A stretch of 64,000 nucleotides of DNA from Toxonevra muliebris (lineage: Eukaryota > Arthropoda > Insecta > Diptera > Pallopteridae), in the NCBI GenBank assembly GCA_963691655.1, contig OY829326.1, forward strand, positions 108,659,388 to 108,723,387, in the 5' to 3' direction. Positions within the stretch are counted from its first letter, which is position 1; the number at the start of each line of letters is the position of its first letter. Made by a program: the position numbers and the translations under genes. Below, piece after piece: positions 21,904-33,830 of the stretch. The notes beneath the pieces were generated by a model. The model had not been told where the DNA came from and ran no database searches. It saw only the letters and a list, made by a program, of their open reading frames with translations.

Positions 21904-24121
21904 TCCATCAGATCACTCAATTATGGCACGTAACAGAATACATGTTGATCCCCTTGAGTAACTGACGGCGTGACAGCCCATCGAATGCTTAGTACTTTTA
22001 CAAAAGCAAATGTGCACTGAATGCATATGACGTAGGCACAACTGGTATAAGCACAACCAAGGATGCCAACTCGAGGGGAATTCCCCGATTTGCGTGGAAT
22101 CAAAAATTGTATGGGGAATCGGGGAATTTTCTGTTTTTGCGGGGAATTTTAAATTATGTGATACATTATGTAGGTAATTAAAAATACAAGCGTAATTTGT
22201 GATGTCTGAATGAAAAAATTCAAAGTATAAAGCAAAATAACAAACATTGAGAAAGAAAAAAGAATTTCCTATACAACAGGCATCGTTATACACTTACTCA
22301 TTTTTTCGTCCCTCATGCTAAGAAACTCCAAAAATTGTTGACAATAACTGCTTCATCTAAAAGGATACTAAGGTAACGATATTTGCGTTAATAAATGAAA
22401 TTAGATGACAAAGAGAATTAACGGAAAAAGTTTGGTTGTTTTTTTAAGTTGTGTACTGAAACCATTTAAGGGATTTGCAATTTTAAAGAAAAAAAACTGT
22501 TCCATGCTCAATGCTCCAAATGCGAAAAAAATATTTCTAAAATTTCTTACAGTTTTATTTCTAATAGGAAAATATTCGAATTTACACAAGTATTTTAGTA
22601 AATGTACGATGAAGACAATTCTTAGCTGTATGATTTGTAGTTGTCAAACTTGGAAAATAAACATTTAATACTCCTGGAAAAATGTATGCGTGGTTTTTCA
22701 CTCGACTCAGTCTGTACTTTGATTTATGCTATTTAAGAATCACGTGGCAATAGGTGACGAAATGAAAATATTAAAAAATTTAGGAACTATTTTTTCTAAA
22801 TTACAGCCAATTGATTGGTATCGTACGTTAAATTTATTGGAAACCCTATATAATACCACCTTAGCGTATATATCGAAATTTAAACTAAGAAGTAGAGTTT
22901 CTAATTTAATTAACCTGCAATGTATGTATCTAATAAGAGCGTAAACCGCTAGGGTCAGGAATATGTAGAAGAAAAACAAAAGCAGATGATGTGATTTTTG
23001 GTTTTACAATTCATTTATATTGTCAATTGTCAAAAAAAAAGAAAACTTCAAGATTCAGCAATTTGAAACAATGTTTGCATAAATTACGTATGAAAAGTAG
23101 TCAGATAACGCTCGTTTCCCATGTAAAAAATATTAATATCGAAATTAATGCTCAATTATGAGAAGTCAGCGATTTAATGGGCAGATCACGCCCATTGTCG
23201 ATTTTAGTCCAATAAGATCACGCCCATTGTTGATTTTAGTCCAATAATGCATTCATTTAATTTTTACAAAAATGCATTCATTTTTGGAAGTTTTTGACAT
23301 TTAAAAATTTTGTTTTTATGAAAGATAGGCGTGTCTGTGGGTGGATCTCAATAATTTTTTAAAGGGTTTTTATATTTATGAATAACCGCCGTTCGCTTGT
23401 GCCCTTATGGGCTGCAATTCAGTGTCATTCTCGTGATTCCTAATATTCCCATAGCAACGTATTAAGCGTCAAAAGCGTCAAATTTTGAAGTTTGATTTTT
23501 AATATATATGTATATATATATATTTAAAATACACAAACAATCGGGCTAACCGTTTGTGCTCAAAAAATTTTGAAAATGAAAGTGAAAACAAAATTAAAAT
23601 ATATAAAATATTGAGAACAAATTTGTATATAACAAATAATATAAATAAAAGTGCTAAGAATTCCGAGATTCTGCTGTCTGCAAAAAAAAAAAAAAAAAAT
23701 TGCCAATAAGAGGCGCCTCTAGTTAAGACTGTTAATGCAACTATATTAATCACTTTCTTGTGGTAACTTTTTGGATACAGCAGACGTAGACGGATTAAGG
23801 TGGCAGAAAATGAGAGAAAATATTTTGTAAAAAATTACTCAGGGAAGAAATGACATACGTTTATATGTTGCCAAGGAAACATGTGTGTTGTCAGTATCGT
23901 TCAGCTTTGTTATTAATCTATGATCCCAACCAAGTTTTCAACGCAAATTACTTGGAAACTCAAATTAAACGAACAAACTTTTGATTCAGAATACTTAATT
24001 TCCAACGCTGTTTGTTTCCAAATTAAATTTTACGAGAAAGAGAACGAGATTTAAAAAAGATTTTGTTCTTACATTCGTGAAGAAAGGAAACTCAAAAAAT
24101 TAAGAATTATTTTTAAGTAAA
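21904..24121. other. AT-rich spacer with minor repeats
   Basis: No supportable gene is seen. Around 22075-22150 there is a repeated GGGGAATTCCCCGATT-type phrase. A 32 bp tandem duplication lies at 23183-23246, and a TA-rich microsatellite at 23502-23525. The stretch 23760-24121 should contain the promoter and 5' UTR of the ZAD gene, but no core element was assigned. Confidence 0.4.
23183..23246. repeat. 32 bp unit tandemly duplicated
   Basis: Two head-to-tail copies (23183-23214 and 23215-23246) begin AGATCACGCCCATTG and differ at one base, which points to a recent local duplication. Confidence 0.85.
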
Positions 24122-24866
24122 ATGGCAGTTGTAAATAAATTGGATATATTTGAAAAAGTTTGTCGAACATGCAATAATCAACCCAACAATCTATTGAATA
24201 TATTTGATGCTGAACTACTTGGAAGAACAAGTATATCGGAAATGTTAAACTGTTGCAGTCAATTTCCAATATCTCCCGATGATTTATATCCGCAGCAAAT
24301 TTGTTATTTCTGTGTTAAAAAGTTGGAGATCACTTATAAATTTCTCAAACAATGTCAACAAGCCCATGCTGAATTTGATAAAGTTTTAAATTACTGTATT
24401 GAAAAGGACACCAACACAGATTCAGACCCAGAAGAGATCAAACTTGAAATAAATGAATGTACATCTATGGTGGAAAAAGAAGTTGCTCAGAAAGATGAAA
24501 AACCAAAAAAATGTGTTCCTCAAAGATATGAGCATTATGATGGATGCAAAGCGGGAGAAAAATGTGTAGATAGTGCCAAAATTTCTCGAATACCAACTAG
24601 CCAGAAAGATGGTATTTGCCAATTCAATATATAGATAAATATATTCAAATTAATATTTACTCTAAATTACAGAACATTCAACGAAGACATTAATGAAGCA
24701 TAAACAAAACACAAAACAAATCTATGGTACAATAAATAAAGATCAGGAGGGAAATGAAGCAAAGGTCGTCTGCGACTGCTGCACTAAATGCTTTCTCACA
24801 ACTAAAGCATTACAATTGCATATAAAAATTTCACATAAAAACAAAAAATTAAAGAGATTGCAATAG
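24122..24866 (+). CDS. Small ZAD-domain protein with one C2H2 finger
   Basis: Two exons, 24122-24611 and 24673-24866, are joined by a 61 bp GT-AG intron that closes the phase (G|AA = Glu) and give 227 residues. Residues ~10-95 form a ZAD domain: VCRTCNNQ near 14-17 and CYFCVKKLE near 62-65 supply the four zinc-binding cysteines. An acidic/lysine-rich linker follows. The second exon ends in one C2H2 finger (CDCCTKCFLTTKALQLHIKISH). ZAD proteins are an insect-expanded class of DNA-binding transcription factors that dimerise through ZAD. One finger is few for the family, so this may be a shortened paralogue or a protein working mainly through ZAD dimerisation. Reading past the donor gives a stop after seven residues, a possible retained-intron isoform. 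Confidence 0.78.
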
Positions 24867-24969
24867 TTATTTTAAACAATTTTATAGTGTGCCATGACAT
24901 TTGGCAATTTTGGTTACAATTTTTAGAAATAACTTAAAATAAGATTTAGAATTCAAAGTTCTCTGCTCT

Positions 24970-25194
24970 TCAATCTTTGTGCACTTTCGCAGCACGCGGA
25001 TCATCTGGACGCATTACAACGTAGCCCAATTTGTAACGGCGGTTATCACCGTCCTTAGCATAATAATTTGTAACACCAATACCAGCCATTACAATGCCGA
25101 CAACAGCTAACGCAGAACCAGCAACAATATCAGGAATCTCACTCCATGCGCGCTTGAAGAGACCGTGTGCACCACGTGCAGCAGAAGCAGACAT
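24970..25194 (-). CDS. Small single-pass mitochondrial protein, NDUFA3/B9-like complex I subunit
   Basis: The 74-residue protein has a basic amphipathic N-terminus (ARGAHGLFKRAW), one transmembrane segment (about residues 22-43, IVAGSALAVVGIVMAGIGV), and a polar tail (RRYKLGYVVMRPDDPRAAKVHKD). Length, the LFKRAWSEIP start and topology resemble the complex I accessory subunit NDUFA3 (B9), which sits in the inner-membrane arm. That identity is inferred; another tiny inner-membrane subunit is possible. A 60 bp 5' UTR intron is likely at 25205-25264 (donor GTAAAT, acceptor TTTGCAG). The gene is tail-to-tail with the ZAD gene, with only 103 bp between stop codons. Confidence 0.7.
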   Translation of the reverse strand: MSASAARGAHGLFKRAWSEIPDIVAGSALAVVGIVMAGIGVTNYYAKDGDNRRYKLGYVVMRPDDPRAAKVHKD

Positions 25195-25639
25195 TTTTAC
25201 AGTTCTGCAAATTATTTAATAATTATGAGTTAGAAAGTAGATTTCTATAAATTGAAATATTTACCAATAAAAGTCAATTGTTACACAACACGAGCAAAAA
25301 TACAAATTGCTGGAGACAATAACAGCTGTGTGATGTCAAAGCCAGCGTTGTACTAATTTTATAGAAAGCGTACTATTTTTATTAAAAAGTAGGCAATGTA
25401 TTTATTTATTCTCTACAATAAGATCCTGTGCCAAATAGCATGACCAACTTAGCGCTTTTAGCACTAAATTTAGTGCTTTTTTTAAATATAAAACGCGGAA
25501 AAAGTGATTTAGTGCTTTCTGAATAATCCTAACAAAATTTTTTTATCGAAACATTGTAATTTTTATCTGGTTGGAATTAATAAAAATAGAAATCACTTCG
25601 AGGCAAAGTGGTCGTAGCAAAGTAAGTTCATAAAGCAAT

Positions 25640-26066
25640 CTATACATTTATTAGTGTAACTACAATTTTGCTCCAGACGATCCAGAAGTGCTACAATATC
25701 ATATTATATATCAATTGAAGAGCTTGATTGAGCTTGACGAGTGGGTTAGCCCAAAATTATCAGATTTAAAATCGGTTTAGCCAATTCCAAAATATTAGCG
25801 TCGGAAGTTCCTTAAAATTCACTCATTGAACAAAGCATTGCATTCATCGTTGTAATAATCATTGCTTAAGCGGGAGTAAATAACAAATGAGAGAGAAGAC
25901 ATGAGAAACGACTTTTCTCACAATTATCTAACGAATTATCTGCATACACAAATAACAAAACAAACACCAACGAGTAGTTTGATTCTCTTTTGATATTTGT
26001 TTTTTCATAAAGAGATTTCTTGAGCAAAAAAATAGCCCTAGTTACTGGGGCCCTACCAACTAGTAA
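25640..26066 (-). repeat. Dispersed repeat, copy 1 (related copies at 39.6-40.3 kb)
   Basis: The reverse complement matches 39828-40250 over nearly its whole length, including the ends TTACTGGGGCC and AATCTATACATTTATTAGTG and the internal stretch around AAAATCGGTTTAGCCAATTCC. Three copies at two loci mark it as a transposable element family, probably non-autonomous, since no ORF is conserved. Confidence 0.7.
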
Positions 26067-26271
26067 CTTAAATTCGTAAGATAAGATCTTACTTTACTAT
26101 AGCAAGTTCAAACATTCGAAGTTAGCATTTGCTTAGAAATTGACTTCAAACGTTATGTAAAAATTTATTTATATTGAGCGCGCATGTTTCAAAATTTCAT
26201 TCAAAATCAAAGAGAAAAAAAATATTTCAATGTTAAATTATTTTTTCTATAGTTTTATGCATATACTATAG

Positions 26272-26680
26272 ATTTGTGTGAAAAGGTAACTTTTTACTCG
26301 AAAAAGAAAATTTTGAAAGTTCGAAAAAAAAATGTACACTATTGAGGTGGATATGAACTGCCAAAATTTTCACTAGCTCAGGGGCCAGTGTGGCTAACTT
26401 TTGTTTTTCAAAATCCGCTAAAATGAAGAATAAAATGCGTATTTTTTTAAAAAAAAGCGTTAAATTTTCCCCCTATAAAAGTGCAAGAAAACTCAATACA
26501 TTTCAACTTTTTCACTAATACAAGCACACATCTGATACTTCTAGTCAAAATCACTTCTAGCGCTAAATCACTTTTGTCTACTCGCAATTAATAAAGCAAA
26601 TTAAAAATTTTTCTCACCATGCGAAATTTTTATCCACCAATATTTTCATCGAGTGAAAAGTTACCGTTTCACGCACACGC
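26272..26680. repeat. Inverted-repeat element with nested insertion
   Basis: The left end (GTGTGAAAAGGTAACTTTT) and right end (AAAAGTTACCGTTTCACGCAC) are inverted copies extending about 40 bp. Within it, 26383-26572 is the reverse complement of a stretch at 33514-33725, so one element appears nested in another. A related element with the same ends spans about 30583-31262. Confidence 0.6.
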
Positions 26681-27024
26681 TATGTATGTTTTTAAATTTT
26701 GTTATGCGCTTTTGCTCAGTCAAAGGCTTACGATCCTGCAACAGCATCTACGTCAAACATATCAGAATCAGCATGTAGTGAAAAAAAGGCAAGTGAATTA
26801 CATTTCGTGAAAATGTTGGATTGATTGGCAAAATCTCATGTACCAGGTATTAACATAGCGTCTCGACCAGCTATAAGTATTCGTTAATGTATTACGAAAA
26901 TGACTTAACAGAAACCTTTAATTTGATTGATATTTGTTTTGCATTAACCCAAAAATTCAACAATATGAAATAGGAGGATTTTCCGATTGGAGAGCACAGG
27001 AGGACTGAGATTTGAGCGGAGTTC

Positions 27025-27490
27025 GAATCAAGGTGAATTTATACCAGGTGAAGTTACCAGGATCATCTTCTTCTTTTTTCGTGGTCAATATCATAGACTG
27101 TCAAAATCATTGTTTACTTATCATGGCTGCAACAACAAAGATATGTTATTTTTGCCAAGGTGAAATTGTTGTAATCTTACCATCACTTTATACATGATTT
27201 TACCATGTGCCTTAAGTTTGTGGCACTTGTGAAGTGAATATGATTGTCAAAAAGGGGCATGCAAATTTGGCAGATGATATAAACATAAGACGAACGCAAC
27301 AGATAAGAAGCAGAGAACAAACAACAATTTAGTTGATTCCATATGTAATTTTCCGCCGTTGTTTGTGCCAGTCATTGCTGTCAAAATTTACTCGAGTACT
27401 TTGATAACGTTTGGCACAGCAAATATTGCGATTTTTCTTACCAGAAGGAAAAAATTTTACATCGCATTCTACCACAATACTTTGCCACCA
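27025..27490. repeat. Dispersed repeat modules shared with 30.4-31.6 kb
   Basis: 27025-27215 (ATACCAGGTGAAGTTACCAG ... GTGAAATTGTTGTAATCTTAC) matches 31256-31560, and 27350-27490 (around ACGTTTGGCACAGCAAA) matches 30425-30572, all in the same orientation. The spacing differs between the loci. No coding potential is evident. Confidence 0.6.
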
Positions 27491-27550
27491 TTTGGCATCC
27501 ACCCTAAGAAGGCAATCAATATTAGTTTTTCATTCCAATACAATTGTAAA

Positions 27551-27556
27551 TTTATT
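27551..27556 (-). promoter_or_regulatory. Candidate ZPR1 polyadenylation signal (AATAAA)
   Basis: A perfect AATAAA on the minus strand lies about 55 bp past the ZPR1 stop codon. Confidence 0.55.
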
Positions 27557-27610
27557 TACAACTATATTCACAATATGATTTCTTATTACAACTAAACAAT
27601 TCCATATTTT

Positions 27611-29062
27611 TCACTCTTGAGTTTCATTCACCTCATAATTTTCTGTTTTCATATCGTTTAAGCCCAATTCTTCATTTTGTTCAAAAGTCCGCTCATACTT
27701 TTTTACTTTAAGTTTTGCATCTGTTTCGTTATCATTATCGCCTAGCGATTGAACATAACTATTTCCAGCTGGATCGTCTAAAATCAGGGTGACTGCCATT
27801 TCTAATGCTAAGATTTTATCATACTTTTGCAGAAAATTGTCCATGCGATGTTTGGTAGCTTCATCGGATGAATCATGAAACATAATGCCATTACCCTCAA
27901 GCTGTTCCTTCATGGCGACCAGAATACCTTCAACAGTAGTAAAACGACCACATAATGCTGACGGGCCAACCTCACAGTCTATTTCTGGTATATTCAGGCT
28001 GCATGTTTCAGATTTTAGTACATCACGCGTAAAATCCTCTTTATTTTCTATTCGTACTTCAAATCGTATACCCTTCTCTTCGATGCCACCTCCTGACTTC
28101 ACTTCATTCGTCTTACTGCCGCAAACTTCGCACACTGTAGCCATGATGACAACCTCTTTGAAGTGAGGAATACTTGTAAGCTTCATGTTTGTCTCACACG
28201 GCGAGGCACAGTGGGAACAAATTGTTGAAAATTGTAAAACTTCGCCTTGCAATTCATCAATTGACCAATCACCTTCAGCAATGGGCTTTAGCAGGTGCTG
28301 TTCTTCGGCAGTTTTTGAGTGTTCGTCAGATTTGTCCGTGGCGTCATATAAACCTGTAAAAGATGATAGTTTATAATAATAAAAAAAAAAAAAACTAAAA
28401 AGTGCTAATGTACCCAGTAATTGATCTTGTTTTTTTGTACGCTCAAAATGACTCATTTTACAATTTTGGTCTACAGCAGGCATTACTGGATTTTCCACAA
28501 AAGAATTTCCACTTATGTCCTCTAGTATGACGGTAAAATATTTGTTTATTTCTTTCAGTTGGTTTAAACGTACAATATAAGCATCGATTGATGCTGCTGC
28601 ATCTGGATGATCTTCTTTCCGTTTATCCTGATCTTGTTTAAGCCCTCTTATCGTTCTATCAATGATTCCCTCGACAGTTGTAATTTCACCTTTCTGTGAC
28701 TGTGCTGGTATCTCCAGCTCTACTTCAGGTATGCTTACTGACGTGTAATCTGAGCGAACGACACGACGATTTAAATCAGTCGCACTTTTTACATGGAGTT
28801 GAATGCGTACACCTTTCTTCTGAATCTCTGATGCAGATTGAATTTCATTATTTTCATAGCCACAATGATTGCACTTGAAAGACATCAACACTACCTCTTT
28901 GTAGAAGGGTATCTTTGTGAGCAAAATCCGCGTGAAACCAGATTGGAAGCAATTCATGCAAGCTGATTCAATTACTGTTGTTTCTGGTTCGAGATCATCA
29001 GCATTAATGTCACGAAATATTGGTTTCTTAGAAGTATCGCTTGAGGACTCAGTTGTTGACAT
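27611..29062 (-). CDS. ZPR1: ZPR1 zinc-finger protein
   Basis: Two exons, 28414-29062 and 27611-28353, with a 60 bp GT-AG intron (28354-28413), give 463 residues, close to the usual ~460 for ZPR1. Two ZPR1 modules are clear. Each has a C4 finger (CMNC...CNHC near residues 35-67; CSHC...CEVC in the second half) followed by the beta-rich domain with the TTVEG signature (twice). ZPR1 binds eEF1A, shuttles to the nucleus on growth signals and supports SMN/snRNP functions. The unspliced frame happens to stay open through the intron, so reading the genomic ORF directly would insert a spurious Phe/Tyr-rich segment. Confidence 0.95.
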   Translation of the reverse strand: MSTTESSSDTSKKPIFRDINADDLEPETTVIESACMNCFQSGFTRILLTKIPFYKEVVLMSFKCNHCGYENNEIQSASEIQKKGVRIQLHVKSATDLNRRVVRSDYTSVSIPEVELEIPAQSQKGEITTVEGIIDRTIRGLKQDQDKRKEDHPDAAASIDAYIVRLNQLKEINKYFTVILEDISGNSFVENPVMPAVDQNCKMSHFERTKKQDQLLGTLALFSFFFFYYYKLSSFTGLYDATDKSDEHSKTAEEQHLLKPIAEGDWSIDELQGEVLQFSTICSHCASPCETNMKLTSIPHFKEVVIMATVCEVCGSKTNEVKSGGGIEEKGIRFEVRIENKEDFTRDVLKSETCSLNIPEIDCEVGPSALCGRFTTVEGILVAMKEQLEGNGIMFHDSSDEATKHRMDNFLQKYDKILALEMAVTLILDDPAGNSYVQSLGDNDNETDAKLKVKKYERTFEQNEELGLNDMKTENYEVNETQE

Positions 29063-29520
29063 TTTTACTATAGTTTGTTTTCCTTTAATGAAAAAAAAAT
29101 AGTAATTCTATACCACCATATTTTTATATGTTTAACAACACAAAAAAAAAACAAAGTGTAAGAAACGTGTTCTGCAATGTTGCATTTTATGTGATTATCA
29201 CATATGCCCCGTCACCAGCGTTGTCACTGAAAAAAGTCTCATCCCATTTTTTTTGAATGAAAGAAACATTTATTTCAATTCACAGCAGTTTGCATATACA
29301 AAAAATGTATTAATGTATTGCAAGTATATTAATACATTAAGGTGCCTCGAGCAAAAAAGTGAACCTCAGTTTATTTTATGATGATTTTCAAAATATTTCA
29401 GCTTTAGCGACTCGAGAAAGTCTGCTAGCAGATTTAAAAAAAATTGTATGCAGAACCCTACCATTTTTCAGTATCTATTATTTCTGAACTTTTAAATGGC
29501 CAACAATTTTCCGTAAGCGC

Positions 29521-29812
29521 CTGGTTATATTGGTGCTCGGTGTTCGACGAACATAAAACATTTTCTCCCGTGCTCGGTCAAGGTGGTTACATTCAGCTCG
29601 TCGAAGAGTTGTTTTTTGTCAAAATATACTCGTTTGTTTAATACTATTTCGTATGTAATGATACCCTGAATACTCGGAGTGCTCGGTGTACAATACACCG
29701 AGCATATCGTGTTCGGTGTGAGAGTGGGTAAAGATTCTCTCTTTGTGTTCGGTGTGCATCAACAATTTCATGGTGTTCGCCGAGCATACTCGCAATATAA
29801 ACAACAGCCTAA
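29521..29812. repeat. ~290 bp CTCGGTGTTCG-rich inverted-repeat element
   Basis: The left end (GGTTATATTGGTGCTCGGTG) and the right end, read in reverse (GTTTATATTGCGAGTATGCTC), are imperfect inverted repeats. An internal palindrome GTGCTCGGTGTACAATACACCGAGCA (29680-29705) lies in the middle. A broken copy is at 33221-33830, confirming a repeat family. Confidence 0.65.
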
Positions 29813-30424
29813 GTCAATGTGGCAAATTTGAAAATAGAAACAAGTTTGTAAAAAATCTCATAAAATGGCAGTGTTGCAACTAAAAAGTATGTATGTAATT
29901 GGTGTTGCTAACTTTCAAGTATGAATATGAATATCGCGTTTTTTGCAAAAAAATCTCAAAATTTGCAAGAATTCTTAAAAAAGTCTCAAATTTCGGGTAT
30001 TTTCGAAAAGTCGTGCCAAAGTCTCCAAACAGTCAAAAAAGTATCAAATTGCAACTTTAATCTCATAACGGCCACGCTGTCCGTCACAAACAATGGTCGC
30101 ATTCAACAACAGCATGCTGCCACAAATTTTAGACCAAGGCGCTACTTTTTTTTTGGTGAAAAACGCTGGTTGTCAAAAGTTTGTTTACATACTCGAATGA
30201 GTAAATTTTTGACACTTGCGATTGTCAAAAATTTATGAAAATTTGACAGATGGAAACAAACAAGAATAAAAGCGTTACTACACAAACGCACATTTTATTC
30301 AATATTGATTTTTCAAAAAGGCAGCAATATTTATTGATTTCAATTCTTTAACCATAAATTTTTGGAATATTGCATTCATAGGCTTTTTTAAATTATATTA
30401 GTTTAGTTAATTTTATATGTAATT

Positions 30425-31560
30425 TTCCATCGTTGTTTTGCCAGCCCTTGCTGTTATAATTTACTCCAGTACTTTGGCACCGTTTGGCACAGCAAAAATC
30501 GAGATTTTACACCACATTCTACCACTGGGTAGTACCACAGTACTTTGCTACCGTTTGACATCCACCCTTTAATTGTTTGGGTGTGTGTGAAACGGTAACT
30601 TTTCACTCGGGAAAGAAATTTTTGACAGTTCGAAGAAAATATTGACACTATTGAGGTAGATATGAACTGCCAAAATTTAACTAGCTCAAGGCTACTGTAA
30701 ATTTTGACAATTCGGGATGAAATGTTTAGAGCAACAAAATAAGCATTTTGTATGTTAACATACACAGTTGCATTTTACTAAAAATTTCAAAAATAAATAA
30801 TATTTATTTATTCTTTAATTATAATATAATGGAAATCCAAAGAAAAAAATGCAAATTATAATAACTAATGCTTATAAAACAAATATTAAATTAAATATAG
30901 ACAAAAGGATAGCTATGGACAGGAAAAATGTGAATTACAACAAAACCTGAATGTGAATTAATTAAATTTTTGTTATATTTAATTTTTTTTCAAACATATT
31001 TCTGATTGTATTTGCTTAATATTTTTCTACTTGCTTAATTATGGCAATTGATAAAGAAACAATATATATTTCTCATTGCAATAATAACACTAAATTTAAA
31101 TGTTTTTATTCTCAAAATCCACACAGTTTATTTGTTTCAACTTGAAATATCAAAATTGTGTCTGTTAAAATTTCGCACAGCAAAATCAAAAATTTTTCTC
31201 ACCATAGGAAATTTTCACTACCCCTATTTTCATCGAATAAAAAGTTATCGTTTCGTACAAGGTGAATCATACCAGGTGAAATTACCAGCAACTCATTCTT
31301 CTTTTTTCTTCGTGGGCAATATTATAGGCTGTCAAAATCATTGCTTACTTTTGCTTGCTTGTTTACGTTTGTTCTCCATTTTTACATTCTGTTCACGCCG
31401 CCATTATGGCCGTAACAACAAAGATGTGTTGTTATTATTTTGTTGTACGACTGATTTTGACATTTAATGGTATCTGACGCAACAACAAAGATATGTTGTT
31501 TATGCCAAGGTGAAATTGTTGTAATCTTGCTATCACCTTCTACATGACTTTACCATGGCT
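30425..31560. repeat. Repeat modules related to 26.3-27.5 kb in a permuted order
   Basis: 30425-30572 matches 27350-27490. 30583-30690 and 31195-31262 are the two ends of an element like the one at 26272-26680. 31256-31560 matches 27025-27215, with an extra internal duplication of the ACAACAAAGATRTGTTGTT phrase. All matches are on the same strand. Confidence 0.6.
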
Positions 31561-31903
31561 CCACACCCTTTATTCCATGGCGAAATTATAATAGGTGATA
31601 GCAGCGTCAGCTCTGTCTTCTTCTTCTCTAATTTTTTTAATATGAAGATAATCTTAACTGTCAAAATCTTTGTTTTTTTTTTTTTTTGTTTTCCATGCAT
31701 TTGCTCTTGTGCTTTTGACAATTACGATTTTTAGCAACAAAAAGTAGCGTGTTGTTATTGTTACGTTGTACTTGTTGTAATGCTGCTACCACCATATTAA
31801 ATCCGCCTTGCTTTATTCACTCTTTTTCACGCGTCATAATTGCCGCAACAACAAATACATATTGGGTGTGTTTCGCTGACGTAAAATTAGAAAAGTTGAT
31901 TTC

Positions 31904-32085
31904 AGAGTGTGTTAGAAACGTTTCGCTGAGTGTTTCTGATTAGCAAAGCTGCTTCCATTTGGACCCAATTTTTGTAATCATATTGTTTTTCAGGTCAGCA
32001 TGATTTTTCAAAACTTTGACACAAACTTGAAATCGTCCAAAATTTTGGAAGGAAATTAAAACATTTCATAAACTAGAATTTAATA
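31904..32085 (+). repeat. Dispersed repeat shared with 62495-62710
   Basis: GTGTTAGAAACGTTTCGCTG through AAACTAGAATTTAA matches the later stretch with scattered substitutions and small indels. It has no ORF. The two copies are both on the plus strand. Confidence 0.65.
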
Positions 32086-33220
32086 TGGGTGTTCACGATC
32101 TGACGTAAATGATCTTGTATTGTGTATTTTTGATAAATTTGATATTTGTAGTAAATTTAATAAGTTTACAAAAACAAAAAACATACGATTTTCAAATTCT
32201 ACAAATATCAAAAATACAACGGCAAAACCTTATTGTAAATTTTGTATTGTATTTGTATATTTGCCCACAGTATACAGTATGCCAGATAGCAGAAAGTAAT
32301 CTGAAATATTCTCAGGTCTCTGAGATTTGACAATTATGACATGTATTCGCTCAATAAATTTTGACAAATAATTTTGTTTATGAGAGAAAACTCTTTTAAC
32401 CCATTTTCGTCAGCTGTACACAAATAACTAAATGAAATAAAAGTATCAAAAAACAAGAAACCTTTCGTCTTTTACAATTGTCTTCTTCAACAATGTCCTC
32501 TTTATATTCTAAATAGTTTTATCGATTTTAAAAGAATTTTATTTAAATTTCGGAGAGGTAGATTTCTTAATTGAATGGCATACATAACAAAAAACTTTAA
32601 GTTTAAATTCTTGGTTCAAATTATGCACATGGTTGTTACAAACGCCATCGAAGATCTAGTTTATCAATGTCAAAAAATTTTTCTGGCTTTTGAATTTTTT
32701 AATTTTATTTTTATATTGTGCTCGTACCAATGGGTTAATATTTTTTTATATTTACTTCTGAAATATCAAATGTTTCGGGAGAAGTAAGAGAATAATTTTC
32801 AAATTTGGCAGGCGTCAGTGAACAGAAAAGAGGGCGTCACTTCTATTTATTTCACTTTATTTATTTCACTATGTATTTGCCAATCAGCTGAACTAAAAGT
32901 GCAATGCTGCCATATTATTTTGTTTACTGATAACTAATTTTTGATTAATCACTTTGAAATCAGGTTTTCTGATTTTACGTGCAGGAAACGCGTGTTGAAT
33001 TACTGCTTTTATCAGCTGATTTTGACATTCATAGTGCTCTGCTATTATGGCCGCTCCACCAAAAGTTTTTTTTCGCAACCTATGCACATAAAACCAGATA
33101 AATTTTGAAAATATATCGTTTTCTTATTACGCTTCAAAAAACACTGCACTTTTTTAAAAATCACTTCAATTTTTTAAGAATTTCACTTCACAAAAAAATT
33201 TCAAAACAACAGTCCTGGCC

Positions 33221-33830
33221 GGTGTATTGTACACCGAGCACGTCGAGTATTTAGGGTAGCAATGAGCTATTTTACAAAACAGTATCATTACATACAAAAT
33301 AGTATTAAGCAAACGAATATATATGTTGACAAAAACCAACTCTGCAACGAGCTGAATGTAACCACCTAGACCGAGCACGGGAAAAAATGTTTTGTGTTCG
33401 TCGAACACCGAGCACCAATATAACCAATAGCGCTGAGTTGGCCACACTGACCTACTCAGCGCTTTTCCCGCTGATTTTAGTGCTTTTTGAAAAATAAAAC
33501 GCGGAAAAAAAGTGATTTAGCTCTCTGCACGTTTTTTCAATTTAAAATATCTTTAAAAACATCGACTAGAAGTATCAGATGTGTGCCTGTATTAGTGAAA
33601 AAGTTTAAATGTATTGAGTTTTCTCGCACTTTTATAAGGAACAAAATTTAACTTTTTTTTAAGAAAATACACGTTTTATTCTTCATTTTAGCGGATTTCG
33701 AAAAAGAAAAGTTGGCCACACTGCATATTGTGTTTGGTGTGAGAGTGAGTAAAGACTCTCTCTTTGTGTTCGGTGCAACAACAATTTTATGGTGTTCGCC
33801 GAGCATACTCGCAATATAACCACAGCCTAA
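33221..33830. repeat. Rearranged copy of the 29.5 kb element split by another repeat
   Basis: 33221-33434 is the reverse complement of the left part of 29521-29812, whereas 33725-33830 matches its right part in forward orientation. Between them, 33436-33725 is a separate repeat bounded by direct copies of GTTGGCCACACTG and related to 26383-26572 and 25436-25525. An insertion plus inversion explains the arrangement. Confidence 0.6.

Larger units (their letters stand above)
25266..27610. other. Spacer composed largely of dispersed repeat modules
   Basis: No gene is seen. The stretch contains an AGTGC...AAACGCGGAAAAAGTGATTTAG module (25436-25525), a larger repeat (25640-26066), an inverted-repeat element (26272-26680), and modules at 27025-27215 and 27350-27490 that recur near 30.4-31.6 kb. 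Only the last ~150 bp need belong to ZPR1, as its 3' flank. Confidence 0.5.

Noticed and set aside
21913..22293. 126-residue minus-strand frame upstream of the retrotransposon relic
   Set aside because: The Cys/Phe/Tyr/His-rich composition is typical of random AT-rich DNA, and it has no family resemblance.
28354..28413. In-frame Phe/Tyr-rich insert in ZPR1
   Set aside because: It is a 60 bp intron with good GT-AG sites that happens to lack stops. The insert would break the conserved domain.
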